Assembly: GCA_023665185.1 (NCBI GenBank)
Contig: JAMPEL010000005.1
Coordinates: forward strand, 1 to 64,000
Reading direction: 5' to 3'
DNA length: 64,000 bases
Source of the DNA: Roseburia sp.
GTDB taxonomy: Bacteria > Bacteroidota > Bacteroidia > Bacteroidales > Bacteroidaceae
The notes under the pieces are model-generated. The model saw only the letters and a list, made by a program, of their open reading frames with translations, searched no databases and was not told the origin of the DNA. Below, piece by piece: positions 18,582 through 27,784 of the stretch. The stretch's first letter is position 1; each line of letters starts with the position of its first letter. The translations under genes and the position numbers were made by a program.

Positions 18582-19478
18582 ATGGAAGAAATGAGCATCT
18601 TCATTATTATCGTCACCTACAATGCCATGCCGTGGCTTGACAGATGTATAGGCAGCGTGTATACAAACAGCCATACCACAGTGGTAGTGGTGGATAACAA
18701 ATCCACCGACAACACCATAGAAAGGATAAAAACGGAGTATCCCCGCTGCATTCTCATTGAAAACAAAGCCAATCTCGGTTTCGGACATGCCAATAATATC
18801 GGCATCCACTATGCGCTGGAACATGGTTGCGACTACATCTATCTGCTCAACCAAGACGCATGGGTGATGCCCGGCACAATAGAAAAACTTATAGATGTAC
18901 ATCAACATCATCCTGAATATGGAATCATCAGTCCGGTACAGACAGATGCGGCACACAACAGAGCAGAGAACTTCTTATGCCGGTACCGGCCCACACTGAG
19001 AATGTTTACGGAAGACACCTTGCTTCAACGCACGCAGGACATTTACGAGATAAAGTTCTGCCCCGCCGCACATTGGTTGCTCCCCCGCCACATCATAGAA
19101 AAAGTCGGAATGTTCAGTCCGGTATTCCTGCATTATGCCGAAGATGCAAACTTCATACAACGGGTAAAGTATCACGGCTACAAAGTAGGGTTCTTCGCCT
19201 TTGCAGTACACGACAGAGGCAAAAGGGTTGTCGGACGAACACACAAAGTTTTCGCCTCGCAACTCCAGTTGCTGAAACATGCAAGCAATGTATGCCGCCC
19301 ATTATGGTTCAATGTGTTGCACCTGCTGCTGTACTATATTTCCGTCCCTTTCTATCTGCTGTATATGTATGTGTGCAAATATACAGGAAAGGAAGTCAGA
19401 TATTACTATTTTCATATCGCACCCATTGGACTTGTGGTGCGCGAATTAAGACAAAACAAGAAAAAAAATCGAATATGA
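18582..19478 (+). CDS. Glycosyltransferase family 2 (rhamnosyltransferase-like)
   Basis: The 298-residue GT2 enzyme begins MEEMSIFIIIVTYNAMPWLD. VVDNKSTDNT and the LLNQDAW motif (metal-binding DxD equivalent) near residue 85 follow. AHWLLPR and HYAEDANFIQRV, the acceptor/base region, lie in the second half. A C-terminal hydrophobic segment (HLLLYYISVPFYLLYMYV) suggests membrane attachment. The start at 18582 is chosen from homology; a longer in-frame reading overlaps the previous gene. Its stop overlaps the next start. Confidence 0.9.
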   Translation: MEEMSIFIIIVTYNAMPWLDRCIGSVYTNSHTTVVVVDNKSTDNTIERIKTEYPRCILIENKANLGFGHANNIGIHYALEHGCDYIYLLNQDAWVMPGTIEKLIDVHQHHPEYGIISPVQTDAAHNRAENFLCRYRPTLRMFTEDTLLQRTQDIYEIKFCPAAHWLLPRHIIEKVGMFSPVFLHYAEDANFIQRVKYHGYKVGFFAFAVHDRGKRVVGRTHKVFASQLQLLKHASNVCRPLWFNVLHLLLYYISVPFYLLYMYVCKYTGKEVRYYYFHIAPIGLVVRELRQNKKKNRI

Positions 19479-20533
19479 TTTCAATTATAATCTGCTCAAG
19501 AACAAAAGATTTACCCCAAGCTCTCCATCAAAATATAGCCGAGACCATAGGCTGCGAATATGAGTTAGTCATAATCGACAATTCTCATAATGATTTTGAC
19601 ATATTCTCCGCATACAATCATGGAGTAGAACGGGCAAAAGGAGATATTCTTTGTTTTATGCACGACGACATATACTTCCATACCCAACAATGGGGCATAG
19701 CAGTAGAAGAAAAATTCAACGAGAACGCCAATCTTGGACTTATAGGTATTATAGGCGGACATGTGCAACCGCTCGCCACAGACTGGAGGGTTGACAGCAA
19801 ATACGCTTCTATACATTATCTACAAAGAGCGGAAACATTAGAAATATCACCCCGCCATAATACACATACATGCTATCATATCTGCAAAAATAGCATACCA
19901 TACGGCAAAGATGGCACATTAGTGAAAGTCGCCACGGTGGACGGTGTATGGTTTTGCATTCCTCGCTATCTATTCAAAGACATACGTTTTGACGACAAGA
20001 CATTTGAAGGATTCCACATTTATGACCTTGACATATCCATGCAGGTCTTGCAAGCAGGCAAAGACGCAGCAGTATGCAATAATATCGAAATAGAACATTT
20101 TTCTGGCGGCTTATTCACTCATGAATTCATGAAATCCATGCAACAATTCAATGAGAAATACCAATCTGTACTACCAGCCATAGAAGGCATCAAGATTTCA
20201 GAACAGGAAAAAGCAAAAATCAGAACATACACTTCTACTGAGCGTTTACAAAAACGGATAGAGCGAGATGAATTGAGAAAAAGAATTATAGCCAAACAAT
20301 ACGCCATAAGAAAAGGGCAAACAGGTATATCATTAACGGAAGAAGAAGACCTTGAAGGAAGAAAGACCGTATTCCGCTACATGAGATATGTGATGAAAGT
20401 GAAGAAAAACTACAGTTTTCTTATCGCTCTCAAATCATTAATAGAATACATCTCAGACAAGCGCAATCCATACAGATACAAATTAGTCACTAAATTCGTC
20501 TACTACAGACTTATAGAGATTTGGAGGATATGA
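19475..20533 (+). CDS. Glycosyltransferase, GT2-like, AT-rich
   Basis: The 352-residue protein begins MISIIICSRTKDLPQALHQN, followed by LVIIDNSHN and CFMHDDIYF as the metal-binding region, GVWFCIPR and YDLDISMQVLQAGK. This is a GT-A glycosyltransferase with an extended, charged C-terminal part containing RLQKRIERDELRKRI. Base composition is visibly lower in GC than its neighbours (rough counts of single lines give about 35-43% against 48-55%), which suggests that this gene was acquired separately. ATGA overlaps link it to both neighbours, so it is nevertheless integrated in the operon. Confidence 0.85.
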   Translation: MISIIICSRTKDLPQALHQNIAETIGCEYELVIIDNSHNDFDIFSAYNHGVERAKGDILCFMHDDIYFHTQQWGIAVEEKFNENANLGLIGIIGGHVQPLATDWRVDSKYASIHYLQRAETLEISPRHNTHTCYHICKNSIPYGKDGTLVKVATVDGVWFCIPRYLFKDIRFDDKTFEGFHIYDLDISMQVLQAGKDAAVCNNIEIEHFSGGLFTHEFMKSMQQFNEKYQSVLPAIEGIKISEQEKAKIRTYTSTERLQKRIERDELRKRIIAKQYAIRKGQTGISLTEEEDLEGRKTVFRYMRYVMKVKKNYSFLIALKSLIEYISDKRNPYRYKLVTKFVYYRLIEIWRI

Positions 20534-21672
20534 GAATCGGATTCGACGCAAAAAAAGCCGTGAGCAATCTTACAGGAATCGGCAACTACAGCCGCAGGTG
20601 CATCAACTCGCTTGCCGGCTCCATGCAGCTGTTTCTTTTTTCTTCCGGCAAAAGAAAAGACTGTGCCGTGTCACAAATCACGGAAAATGTGACATGGATG
20701 TTTCCGCCTAAATTCTTCCGTTCAGGACTGCTTGGCGAACTATGGCGCAACGCGCTCGTCTGCTTCTGCATAAGCAACTCAGACATACATATATATCATG
20801 GCCTAAGCAACGAGCTGCCTTTGGGTATACGTCATGCCGGATGTAAAAGCGTGGTGACAATTCACGACCTTATCTTCATGCGCTATCCGCATACTTACAG
20901 TTTGTCGCAACGCTGCATTCTCAGACTGAAAACCCGCTATGCATGCAAAGTAGCGGACAAAATAATCGCCATCAGCCAACAGACCAAGCGCGATCTGATG
21001 GAACTATATCACATTCCGGAGGAAAAGATAACTGTGGTCTACCAAAGTGTAGACACACAACACTTTTCCCGGAAAGTGCCGGAACGACAAATCCGCTCAA
21101 TAAAAGAAAGGTACAGCCTGCCACAACAATATATCATCTGTGTAGGCACAATTGAGCGCAGGAAGAACCAGCTGACCTTGCTCAAAGCCCTACCCCTTCT
21201 GCCCGAAGAAATCCATCTGGTCTTGGTCGGCAAAGAGAGCAAACACGGCAGAATCACCTATCAGAAAGAAATAGAGAATTATGCCGAGGAAAAGAGACTG
21301 TCCCACCGTCTGCACATACTCAACCATGCAGACAACAGCGAATTGCCCGCACTCTATCAAGGAGCCACAGTTTTCGCCTGCCTGTCCATGTACGAAGGGT
21401 TCGGCATTCCGATAGTGGAGGCACTGCTGTCGCGCGTTCCTGTAATTGCCGCAGAAGGCTCATGCCTTGAAGAAGCCGGAGGGCCACACAGCACATACAT
21501 TCCGGCATACAGCCAGACACAATTGGCATCTGCCGTAAAACGCATCATCCAAAATCCATCGCTGCATAAAGAAATGACAGTCAATGGATGGAAATATGCA
21601 CAGCAATTTACCGACGAACATCTGGCAACAAACCTACAACGTATCTACAATGAACTATATCACTCAAATTGA
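20530..21672 (+). CDS. Glycosyltransferase family 4
   Basis: GT-B glycosyltransferase of 380 residues. The N-terminal half has the glycine-rich acceptor loop LTGIGNYSRR and TIHDLIFMRYP. The C-terminal half has VGTIERRKNQLTLLKAL near residue 200 and YEGFGIPIVEALLSRVPVIA near residues 286-305, the EX7E donor-binding motif. It probably transfers a sugar late in LPS core or O-antigen assembly. ATG 20530 overlaps the previous stop. Its 3' end overlaps the PAP2 gene by 23 bp. Confidence 0.92.
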   Translation: MRIGFDAKKAVSNLTGIGNYSRRCINSLAGSMQLFLFSSGKRKDCAVSQITENVTWMFPPKFFRSGLLGELWRNALVCFCISNSDIHIYHGLSNELPLGIRHAGCKSVVTIHDLIFMRYPHTYSLSQRCILRLKTRYACKVADKIIAISQQTKRDLMELYHIPEEKITVVYQSVDTQHFSRKVPERQIRSIKERYSLPQQYIICVGTIERRKNQLTLLKALPLLPEEIHLVLVGKESKHGRITYQKEIENYAEEKRLSHRLHILNHADNSELPALYQGATVFACLSMYEGFGIPIVEALLSRVPVIAAEGSCLEEAGGPHSTYIPAYSQTQLASAVKRIIQNPSLHKEMTVNGWKYAQQFTDEHLATNLQRIYNELYHSN

Positions 21673-22294
21673 CACAGACATACTATTGTTCTTCAACGGA
21701 TTACACCACGACTGCATGGACAATGCCATGCTCGTGTACACAAACCGTCTTACATGGATTCCATTCTACATGGCACTTGTCGTCATGACCTTTATCCGAA
21801 TGCGCCATAATCCCCGCGCCATACTTCTGTTTGTCCTCTGCATGGCTGCCGCCATCACTGTGTCCGACCAATTGTGCGGACACATCATAAGAAATGCCAT
21901 AGGACGTATGCGTCCGTCAAATCCCGCCAATCCCATCTCTGTCCTGTTGCATATCGTCAACGGCTACCGCAGCGGAAGTTTCGGTTTTCCGTCATGCCAT
22001 GCCGCCAACACAATGGCATTGGCTTCCGCCCTGCATTTTGTGTTCCGAAACAAATGGCTGAATGCCGTCATGGCTTTTTGGGTGGCAACCAATTGTTATA
22101 CCCGACTTTATCTCGGAGTCCACTATCCGGGCGACCTTCTGGCAGGAGCTGCCGCCGGCTTTCTTGTCTCCTTCCTCGTTTTCGGTTTAATTCCGTGGCG
22201 AAAATATGCCACACCTTTGAGCAGACAAGACCTTTACCCGCCTGTGTCGGTTATGGTTCTGACAATGGCTGTTGCCCCGGCAATATGTTCTTGA
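21650..22294 (+). CDS. PAP2-family membrane phosphatase, possible lipid A phosphatase
   Basis: Polytopic membrane phosphatase of 214 residues. The three PAP2 motifs are present: RNAIGRMRP at 81-89 (Arg in place of the usual first Lys), PSCH at 114-117 (Cys in place of the usual Gly) and TRLYLGVHYPGD near 148-159. Its place at the end of an LPS operon makes an LpxF-type lipid A 4'-phosphatase attractive; undecaprenyl diphosphate phosphatase is the main alternative. ATG 21650 lies inside the end of the GT4 gene. Confidence 0.85.
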   Translation: MNYITQIDTDILLFFNGLHHDCMDNAMLVYTNRLTWIPFYMALVVMTFIRMRHNPRAILLFVLCMAAAITVSDQLCGHIIRNAIGRMRPSNPANPISVLLHIVNGYRSGSFGFPSCHAANTMALASALHFVFRNKWLNAVMAFWVATNCYTRLYLGVHYPGDLLAGAAAGFLVSFLVFGLIPWRKYATPLSRQDLYPPVSVMVLTMAVAPAICS

Positions 22295-22328
22295 CAGAGT
22301 TGTCTTGTTCTTATGCAGGTGTATTCAA

Positions 22329-22378
22329 CAGGCTCCCTTGTGACAAACCGTATTGGTTTTGCCACAAGGGAGCCTGTC
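22329..22378. terminator. Bidirectional terminator between PAP2 and U32 genes
   Basis: ACAGGCTCCCTTGTG at 22329-22343 pairs with CACAAGGGAGCCTGT at 22363-22377, with inner CAAA/TTTG pairing. It sits between two convergent genes and can serve both. Confidence 0.8.
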
Positions 22379-22438
22379 GGATAAATCCCGTAAATATCTC
22401 AGCAACCCCATTCCGGAGTTTGCAATGCCTAAACCGCT

Positions 22439-23704
22439 TTAGTTCGTCTGTGTAAGCCTCATGTCCACAGCGTCCACCAGTTTATACAACTTGTCGTTAG
22501 GACGCACACGGGTGTCTGTCTTGAAAGAGATGTGCTGTCCGCGCGTAGCCGTCTCCACAGGCTGCAAGTCATAGCGTATCTCATCGACATTCTGAATCAA
22601 CGCTCCGGTGGTGTTGCCTGTTACAAGAATCTTGTCGCCCACACTAAGGTCTACGTTCTCAATAAGAAATTCAGCCACACCGATTTGGGAGAAATACTTG
22701 ACGCACTTGCCCACATACACTTTCTTCTCCGTAGCTTTGGAGCCATACACCTCGCACCACTCGCCCAATTTCTGCCCCTGATAATATCCGTCCCAGAACC
22801 CACGGTTGAACACGGTAGCCAGCCTCTCGTCCCACTGCGCTTTCTTATCATCCGTAAACGTGCCGTCAAGCACGGAGAGTATCGCCTCGTTATACGCGCT
22901 CACCACAGTGTGTACATACTCAGGGCCGCGCGCACGTCCTTCAATCTTGAACACACGCACTCCCGCATTCATCATGATGTCCATGAAACCGATAGTCTTC
23001 AAGTCCTTCGGCGACATGATATATTTGTTGTCCACATCAAGCTTTGTGCCCGTCTCCAAGTCCGTCACCTCGTAGCCTCTGCGACAAATCTGCACACACT
23101 CGCCACGGTTGGCACTCCGGTTGGCATTGTTCAGGCTCAGATAGCACTTGCCGCTGATTGCCATACAAAGCGCGCCATGACAGAACATCTCTATTCTGAC
23201 CAGCTCACCCTTCGGCCCACGTATGTCGCGCTCCACAATCTGCTCGTAAATGGCTTTGACCTGCCACATATTAAGCTCACGCGCAAGCACCACCACATCG
23301 GCAAACTGCGCGTAAAACTGCAATGCCTCAATGTTCGATATATTGAGCTGTGTGCTGAGATGCACTTCCTGCCCGACAGCCCGGCAATAGGTCATCACCG
23401 CCACATCGCTTGCAATCACGGCCGACACTCCCGCCTCTTTTGCTGCATCAATAATCTCGTGCATTGTCTCTATGTCCTCGCCATAAATAATGGTATTGAC
23501 CGTCAGATAGCTTTTCAAACCATTGTCATGGCATATACGTGCAATGTCTTTCAGGTCGTCAATGGTAAAAGCATTTGCCGAATGCGACCTCATATTCAGT
23601 TTGCCGATTCCGAAATACACGGAGTTGGCACCGGCATGGATGGCGGCAGCCAGCGATTCTCTCGAACCGACAGGAGCCATTATCTCAAAGTCCTCGCGCT
23701 TCAT
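22439..23704 (-). CDS. U32 family protein (TrhP-like)
   Basis: The 421-residue protein of the peptidase U32 family starts FEIMAPVGSRESLAAAIHAG. The U32 signature EMFCHGALCMAISGKCYLS lies at about residues 173-191, with clustered cysteines (CVQICRR) following that probably bind a cofactor. Members of this group are now linked to hydroxylation of uridine 34 in tRNA rather than to proteolysis. The closest known role would be TrhP-like tRNA modification. It is last of a minus-strand run with UPF0210 and the ACT protein. Confidence 0.87.
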   Translation of the reverse strand: MKREDFEIMAPVGSRESLAAAIHAGANSVYFGIGKLNMRSHSANAFTIDDLKDIARICHDNGLKSYLTVNTIIYGEDIETMHEIIDAAKEAGVSAVIASDVAVMTYCRAVGQEVHLSTQLNISNIEALQFYAQFADVVVLARELNMWQVKAIYEQIVERDIRGPKGELVRIEMFCHGALCMAISGKCYLSLNNANRSANRGECVQICRRGYEVTDLETGTKLDVDNKYIMSPKDLKTIGFMDIMMNAGVRVFKIEGRARGPEYVHTVVSAYNEAILSVLDGTFTDDKKAQWDERLATVFNRGFWDGYYQGQKLGEWCEVYGSKATEKKVYVGKCVKYFSQIGVAEFLIENVDLSVGDKILVTGNTTGALIQNVDEIRYDLQPVETATRGQHISFKTDTRVRPNDKLYKLVDAVDMRLTQTN

Positions 23705-23743
23705 TCTTCTGTTTTTGTTTCTTTGTTTTGCGAATGCTTGTCA

Positions 23744-25108
23744 TTAATTCTTGAAACTGTGTATCGGCGCCGGAATGCGTCCGCCACGGTTCACAAACCT
23801 GTCGCAGGCAAATGTGTTCACAGGCATTACCGGCGCATGACCGAGAAGCCCTCCGAACTCGACAGTGTCTCCCACCTGCTTGCCTATGACCGGAATAATG
23901 CGCACAGCCGTCGTCTTCTGGTTTATCATGCCTATTGCCGACTCATCCGCAATGATTCCCGAGATGGTAGCCGCAGGCGTGTCGCCCGGAATGGCAATCA
24001 TATCCAGTCCGACAGAGCACACGCAGGTCATCGCCTCCAGTTTCTCAATGGTGAGCGCGCCCACTTCCACCGCATCAATCATGCCCTGATCCTCGCTGAC
24101 AGGAATGAACGCTCCGCTCAGTCCGCCCACATAGCTTGAAGCCATCACACCGCCTTTCTTCACCTGATCGTTCAGCAATGCCAATGCGGCTGTCGTTCCC
24201 GGCGCACCGGCACGGTCTACTCCGATACATTGCAGAATGTCAGCCACACTGTCGCCGATAGCCGGTGTAGGAGCGAGCGACAGGTCGATGATTCCAAACG
24301 GTATCCCGAGTCGCCGCGACGCTTCCTGTGCCACAAGCTGTCCTACTCGGGTTATCTTGAACGCAGTCTTCTTTATCGTCTCGCACAGAGTCTCAAAATT
24401 CGCATCAGGAATCTGCTCCAGCGCATATTTCACCACTCCCGGTCCGCTGACTCCGACATTGATTATGGCATCCGCCTCACTCACTCCGTGGAAGGCTCCC
24501 GCCATGAACGGATTGTCATCGGGCGCATTGCACAGCACCACCAGTTTGGCACATCCCAACGAGTCCTGTTCCTTTGTCTCCTCAGCCGTCTCGCGTATAA
24601 TCTCTCCCATCAGTCGCACAGCGTCCATATTGATACCTGTCTTGGTCGAGCCTACATTGACACTGCTGCATATACGCTCCGTACATGCCAAAGCCTTAGG
24701 AATTGAGCGTATGAGAAGCTCATCGCTGCGTGTCATTCCTTTCGACACAACCGCACTGTATCCGCCCAAAAAGTTTACTCCGACAGCCTTTGCCGCACGG
24801 TCGAGAGTCTTCGCAATCTGCACATAGTCGCCGGGAATCTTGCAACATGCGCCGCCCACCAGCGAGATGGGGGTGATGGAAATGCGTTTGTTTACGATTG
24901 GAATGGCAAACTCACGGGAAATTTCCTCGCCCGTACTGACAAGGTTGCGCGCAAGCGTGGTTATCTTATTGTATATCTTGTCGCAAGTGACCTGAAGGTC
25001 ATTGTCCGCACAATCGAGCAGACTAATACCCATCGTAATGGTTCTTACGTCCAAGTTCTCCTGCTCGATCATCTTGTTCGTTTCGAGCACTTCCGATATA
25101 TTAATCAT
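23744..25108 (-). CDS. UPF0210 (DUF711, PFL-like) family protein
   Basis: The 454-residue cytoplasmic protein of the UPF0210 family has no settled function. It begins [20 protein letters not shown], followed by [15 protein letters not shown], as in the family, which fixes the start at 25108 rather than at an upstream in-frame ATG at 25132. The conserved [11 protein letters not shown] and [16 protein letters not shown] blocks are present. The gene is next to the small ACT-domain gene, a pairing conserved in many bacteria. Confidence 0.92.
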   Translation of the reverse strand: MINISEVLETNKMIEQENLDVRTITMGISLLDCADNDLQVTCDKIYNKITTLARNLVSTGEEISREFAIPIVNKRISITPISLVGGACCKIPGDYVQIAKTLDRAAKAVGVNFLGGYSAVVSKGMTRSDELLIRSIPKALACTERICSSVNVGSTKTGINMDAVRLMGEIIRETAEETKEQDSLGCAKLVVLCNAPDDNPFMAGAFHGVSEADAIINVGVSGPGVVKYALEQIPDANFETLCETIKKTAFKITRVGQLVAQEASRRLGIPFGIIDLSLAPTPAIGDSVADILQCIGVDRAGAPGTTAALALLNDQVKKGGVMASSYVGGLSGAFIPVSEDQGMIDAVEVGALTIEKLEAMTCVCSVGLDMIAIPGDTPAATISGIIADESAIGMINQKTTAVRIIPVIGKQVGDTVEFGGLLGHAPVMPVNTFACDRFVNRGGRIPAPIHSFKN

Positions 25109-25249
25109 AAATAGAAGAGTCTTGAATATCAAATTTATAAACTCACAAGCCTTGTTCTGCCTTCATGCAAGTCAGGCGCCGAGACACCTTCCCCGCCCCT
25201 TTATCGGCACGGCTTGTAAAAACCCGAAAACAGACGCAGCGGCATCTTG

Positions 25250-25522
25250 TCAGATGCGGTGCATCTTGTCGAAAATATCCTCAAGCTGGCATTTCACCTG
25301 CACACCGGTGTTCGCACCAATCTCCGCCAGTTCTGAAGCGATGGAGTCGAACGGTTTCACACACTTGGTCATGTCAACAATCATCATCATATTAAAATAC
25401 TCCTGTACGATTGTCTGCGAAATATCCAGAATATTAATTTGATTGTCTGCCAGATAAGTACATACCTTGGCAATAATTCCGACAGTGTCTTTTCCTACCA
25501 CTGTAATGATGGCTCTTGTCAT
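25250..25522 (-). CDS. ACT domain protein (UPF0237)
   Basis: This is a single ACT domain of 90 residues, starting MTRAIITVVGKDTVGIIAKV and continuing with NILDISQTI and MMMIVDMT. ACT domains bind small ligands, often amino acids. The free-standing UPF0237 type is found next to UPF0210, as here (141 bp apart). A probable regulator or partner of that protein; no ligand can be inferred. Confidence 0.92.
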   Translation of the reverse strand: MTRAIITVVGKDTVGIIAKVCTYLADNQINILDISQTIVQEYFNMMMIVDMTKCVKPFDSIASELAEIGANTGVQVKCQLEDIFDKMHRI

Positions 25523-25559
25523 AAGTTTCTTTTTGTTTCTGAATTATCAAAATCGCTTG

Positions 25560-25567
25560 CAAAGATA
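25560..25567 (-). promoter_or_regulatory. -7 element upstream of the ACT gene
   Basis: On the minus strand TATCTTTG matches TAnnTTTG, about 38 bp before the ACT start. No clear TTTG is found at the right spacing, so this is a weaker call. Confidence 0.4.
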
Positions 25568-25654
25568 CATGATAAAATCCAAAACAGGATAGATTGTCTA
25601 AAAAAAGGGCGAAGAACTTTTCAATGCATATCTCGCCACCATCATAAAAGAAAC

Positions 25655-25692
25655 ACAAAAAAAGACAGACATCGGAAAAACCAATGTCTGTC
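25655..25692 (-). terminator. Terminator of the tRNA-Met gene
   Basis: GACAGACAT and ATGTCTGTC (25664-25672 and 25684-25692) form a hairpin that reads into a U-run on the minus strand, just after the tRNA. Confidence 0.8.
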
Positions 25693-25699
25693 ATCTTAG

Positions 25700-25772
25700 T
25701 TGCGGGGGCTCGACTCGAACGAACGACCTCCAGGTTATGAGCCTGGCGAGCTACCAACTGCTCCACCCCGCG
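25700..25772 (-). tRNA. Initiator tRNA-Met (CAT)
   Basis: A 73-nt cloverleaf without encoded CCA. The anticodon is CAT. The first acceptor pair is a C1-A72 mismatch and the D stem has A11-U24; both are marks of the bacterial initiator tRNA rather than elongator Met. The anticodon stem reads CCAGG/CCTGG, so pair 29-41 is A-U, giving two instead of three G-C pairs next to the loop. Its own promoter and terminator flank it. Confidence 0.93.
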
Positions 25773-25823
25773 ATTTCCACTTGCAAGATTGAGATTTCGT
25801 AGCCTCATCTCTCAATTGCGATG

Positions 25824-25855
25824 CAAAGGTATGGACTTTTTTTGAGGTGCGCAAA
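25824..25855 (-). promoter_or_regulatory. Promoter of the initiator tRNA gene
   Basis: On the minus strand TTTG (25852-25855), a 20-base spacer and TACCTTTG (25824-25831) match the Bacteroidota promoter. The start would fall near 25817, about 45 nt before the mature tRNA. Confidence 0.85.
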
Positions 25856-25982
25856 TAATTTGTATGTTTTTTCATGCGGCATGCTCAAAATACCCATTAA
25901 AACGCGTATCCGGACATGCCGACATTCCTTGCCCTTGCACTTTTACACAATCGACAATATTGAAGTGTACAAGGGGATTATA

Positions 25983-26294
25983 TCAGCAGAGAGACAGGGA
26001 AACACCACCAAAAGAAAAAGCGGCAGGTATGTCCATAGCCTTGAATGCCCTTACAATTGTGCCAATGGTGAGATTATGCCCTTTCTCAATCCTTGACACC
26101 TGCGCACGCTGAACTCCCATCAGTTCGCCAAGTTGCTCCTGCGTGAGATTTTTTTCCTTTCGTGCTTGTCTGATAGCCTCTCCAATAAGACAAGACTGCA
26201 ATTCAGCCTCCATAGTATCGCGACGCAGTGTTCCTTTCTCACCGACAACGCTATTGAGCATTTCATCATGAGTATATAGTTTCATCTTTTCCAT
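25983..26294 (-). CDS. XRE/HigA-like antitoxin
   Basis: The 103-residue DNA-binding protein has a Cro/C1 helix-turn-helix in its C-terminal half (IRQARKEKNLTQEQLGELMG, then VQRAQVSRIEKGHNL). It follows a broken toxin-like gene with a 2-bp gap, the order of HigBA and other RelE-type pairs in which the toxin comes first. It would normally bind the toxin and repress the pair's promoter. With the toxin inactive it is a probable orphan repressor. Confidence 0.85.
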   Translation of the reverse strand: MEKMKLYTHDEMLNSVVGEKGTLRRDTMEAELQSCLIGEAIRQARKEKNLTQEQLGELMGVQRAQVSRIEKGHNLTIGTIVRAFKAMDIPAAFSFGGVSLSLC

Positions 26295-26296
26295 AT

Positions 26297-26634
26297 CTAT
26301 TTCTTTTCATTGTAATATTTCTTTCTCAATGCCTCTGCATGGGCTATTTCACTATCAGGAGTTTTCTGCGTTTTTTTCACAAAGCCGTGGGTGGCAATCA
26401 CAAGGTTGCCTGTATCCTTATCCCAGAATGCAAGCAGACGATACTTGAACTCAGGGTAGATGGTTCGGAACTCCCAAATATCATCATTAAGTTTCTTGAA
26501 AAGCCCCTATCCATGAAATATCGGCTCTTGGATATATTGTAAGCAATCTTGTCCTTAACCTTATCGGGCAAAGATTCAAGAAAGACAATTGCCTCCTACA
26601 TATAAGACACATCAAATTTTGCTTTCAGTTCCAT
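26297..26634 (-). pseudogene. Broken HigB/RelE-like (Gp49-type) toxin gene
   Basis: Read on the minus strand, the first frame gives MELKAKFDVSYM and then a TAG stop at 26596-26598. It continues in frame as EAIVFLESLPDKVKDKIAYN. After FMDRG, near 26505-26515, one base appears to be missing. The other frame then continues LFKKLNDDIWEFRTIYPEFK, and later ATHGFVKKTQKTPDSEIAHA to a proper stop two bases before the antitoxin. The pieces together resemble a RelE/HigB-type mRNA interferase of about 110 residues. One nonsense codon plus one frameshift make it inactive, unless these are assembly errors. Confidence 0.8.
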
Positions 26635-26896
26635 TCGGCCTCTTGATTAGTCTGCAAAGACACAGAAAAATGTTACATATATAGAAACAAAAGAAGCTGT
26701 TGTTGTTTCATAAAATGGAAATTCAGCGAAAACAAATCGAAATAAGAATTATGGACAGATATAAAGTCTTACTAAATCGTTTTATTGTACTTGTACTAAC
26801 TCTCTTATTAAGTACATGTTTAATATAGAGCATGACAGTTACATTTTGGCATCTACAATACAACTATATGCATTAAAAACACACTATATTCTAACT

Positions 26897-27523
26897 ATTT
26901 GATATGTTAAAACCAAACTCCGTAGAATCGCCTCAAAATGAGCCGGACTCCGCCGAGGTTGCAAAAACGCGATTCTACAGCGACTTTTAATCCTTAAAAT
27001 CCGAGTGGATAAACAGAACAATCCGACCGACTAAAAGACACAGAAATCCAACCCCAAACACACCATTTCCACCCAAAACCCCACAAAAGTCCAAAATTAC
27101 AAGGTGCTGAAAATTTATTTACAAGGCACACTGATTTTTTTCGCAAGGTGAACAAAATTTATTTTCAAGGCGCACAAAATTTTCAAAGCCCGTTTTTCGG
27201 CCCAAAATCGGGCATTTTTCCGAATCACTCCCTCAAGAAGACGGAAACAAACTTTTCAATGCCCCGAAAAACAAAAATGAAATTTGGACTCCCTAAAAGA
27301 CAATTTTAAGACAAAATTTTCATAACCCGCTGATTATCAACACATCCTATTTTGACTCGAACCATGCGTTTTACGTCTAAAACTGCATACTTTTCGCTGA
27401 AAATATATTCAGCTGATTATCAGACATTTATCGACAAAGCACCCGAAAGCCAAGCACCGTCTCAAAGTCGATAGCCGCCAAAAGTGTTAAAAAAGAGTCC
27501 TCCGCCCGATTGACATAATGTCA
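26897..27523 (+). repeat. Dispersed noncoding repeat, copy C (complete)
   Basis: A 627-bp copy with the same order of parts as copy B. Its outer left boundary (ATTTGATATGTTAAAACC) is shared with copy E. The inverted repeat arms are CCGTAGAATCGC and GCGATTCTACAG, the hairpin AAAGCCCG...CGGGC is present, and TGATTATCA occurs twice. The end palindrome TGACATAATGTCA lies at 27511-27523. The right end points to the histidine kinase gene about 260 bp away. Between 26640 and 26896 I see nothing else. Confidence 0.9.
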
Positions 27524-27784
27524 GAACACTTTGCCGACACACAGAGTTGGAAGAACCGATGTGCGGCTTGCTCCAAGCGGAGGATTATGTTCCGGTTTGC
27601 CCGGTACATTCCGCGTTCCGCACTCACATCAAATCCCCAAACTGGACGCTTGGCAGAACCGTCAGATTTCATATCCGCCTATCTCGCCCCGCTTCTTACC
27701 CCGACTTTAGGTTTGACGGCAATTTATAGGCCGCGAACAAATAAAAAGATGTATTTTTGCGGGAAATACAACCCCATACACATC

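Noticed and set aside
22532..24139. Long plus-strand open frame opposite the U32 and UPF0210 genes
   Set aside because: It is antisense to two clear conserved genes, with no family resemblance and a composition expected of a shadow frame.
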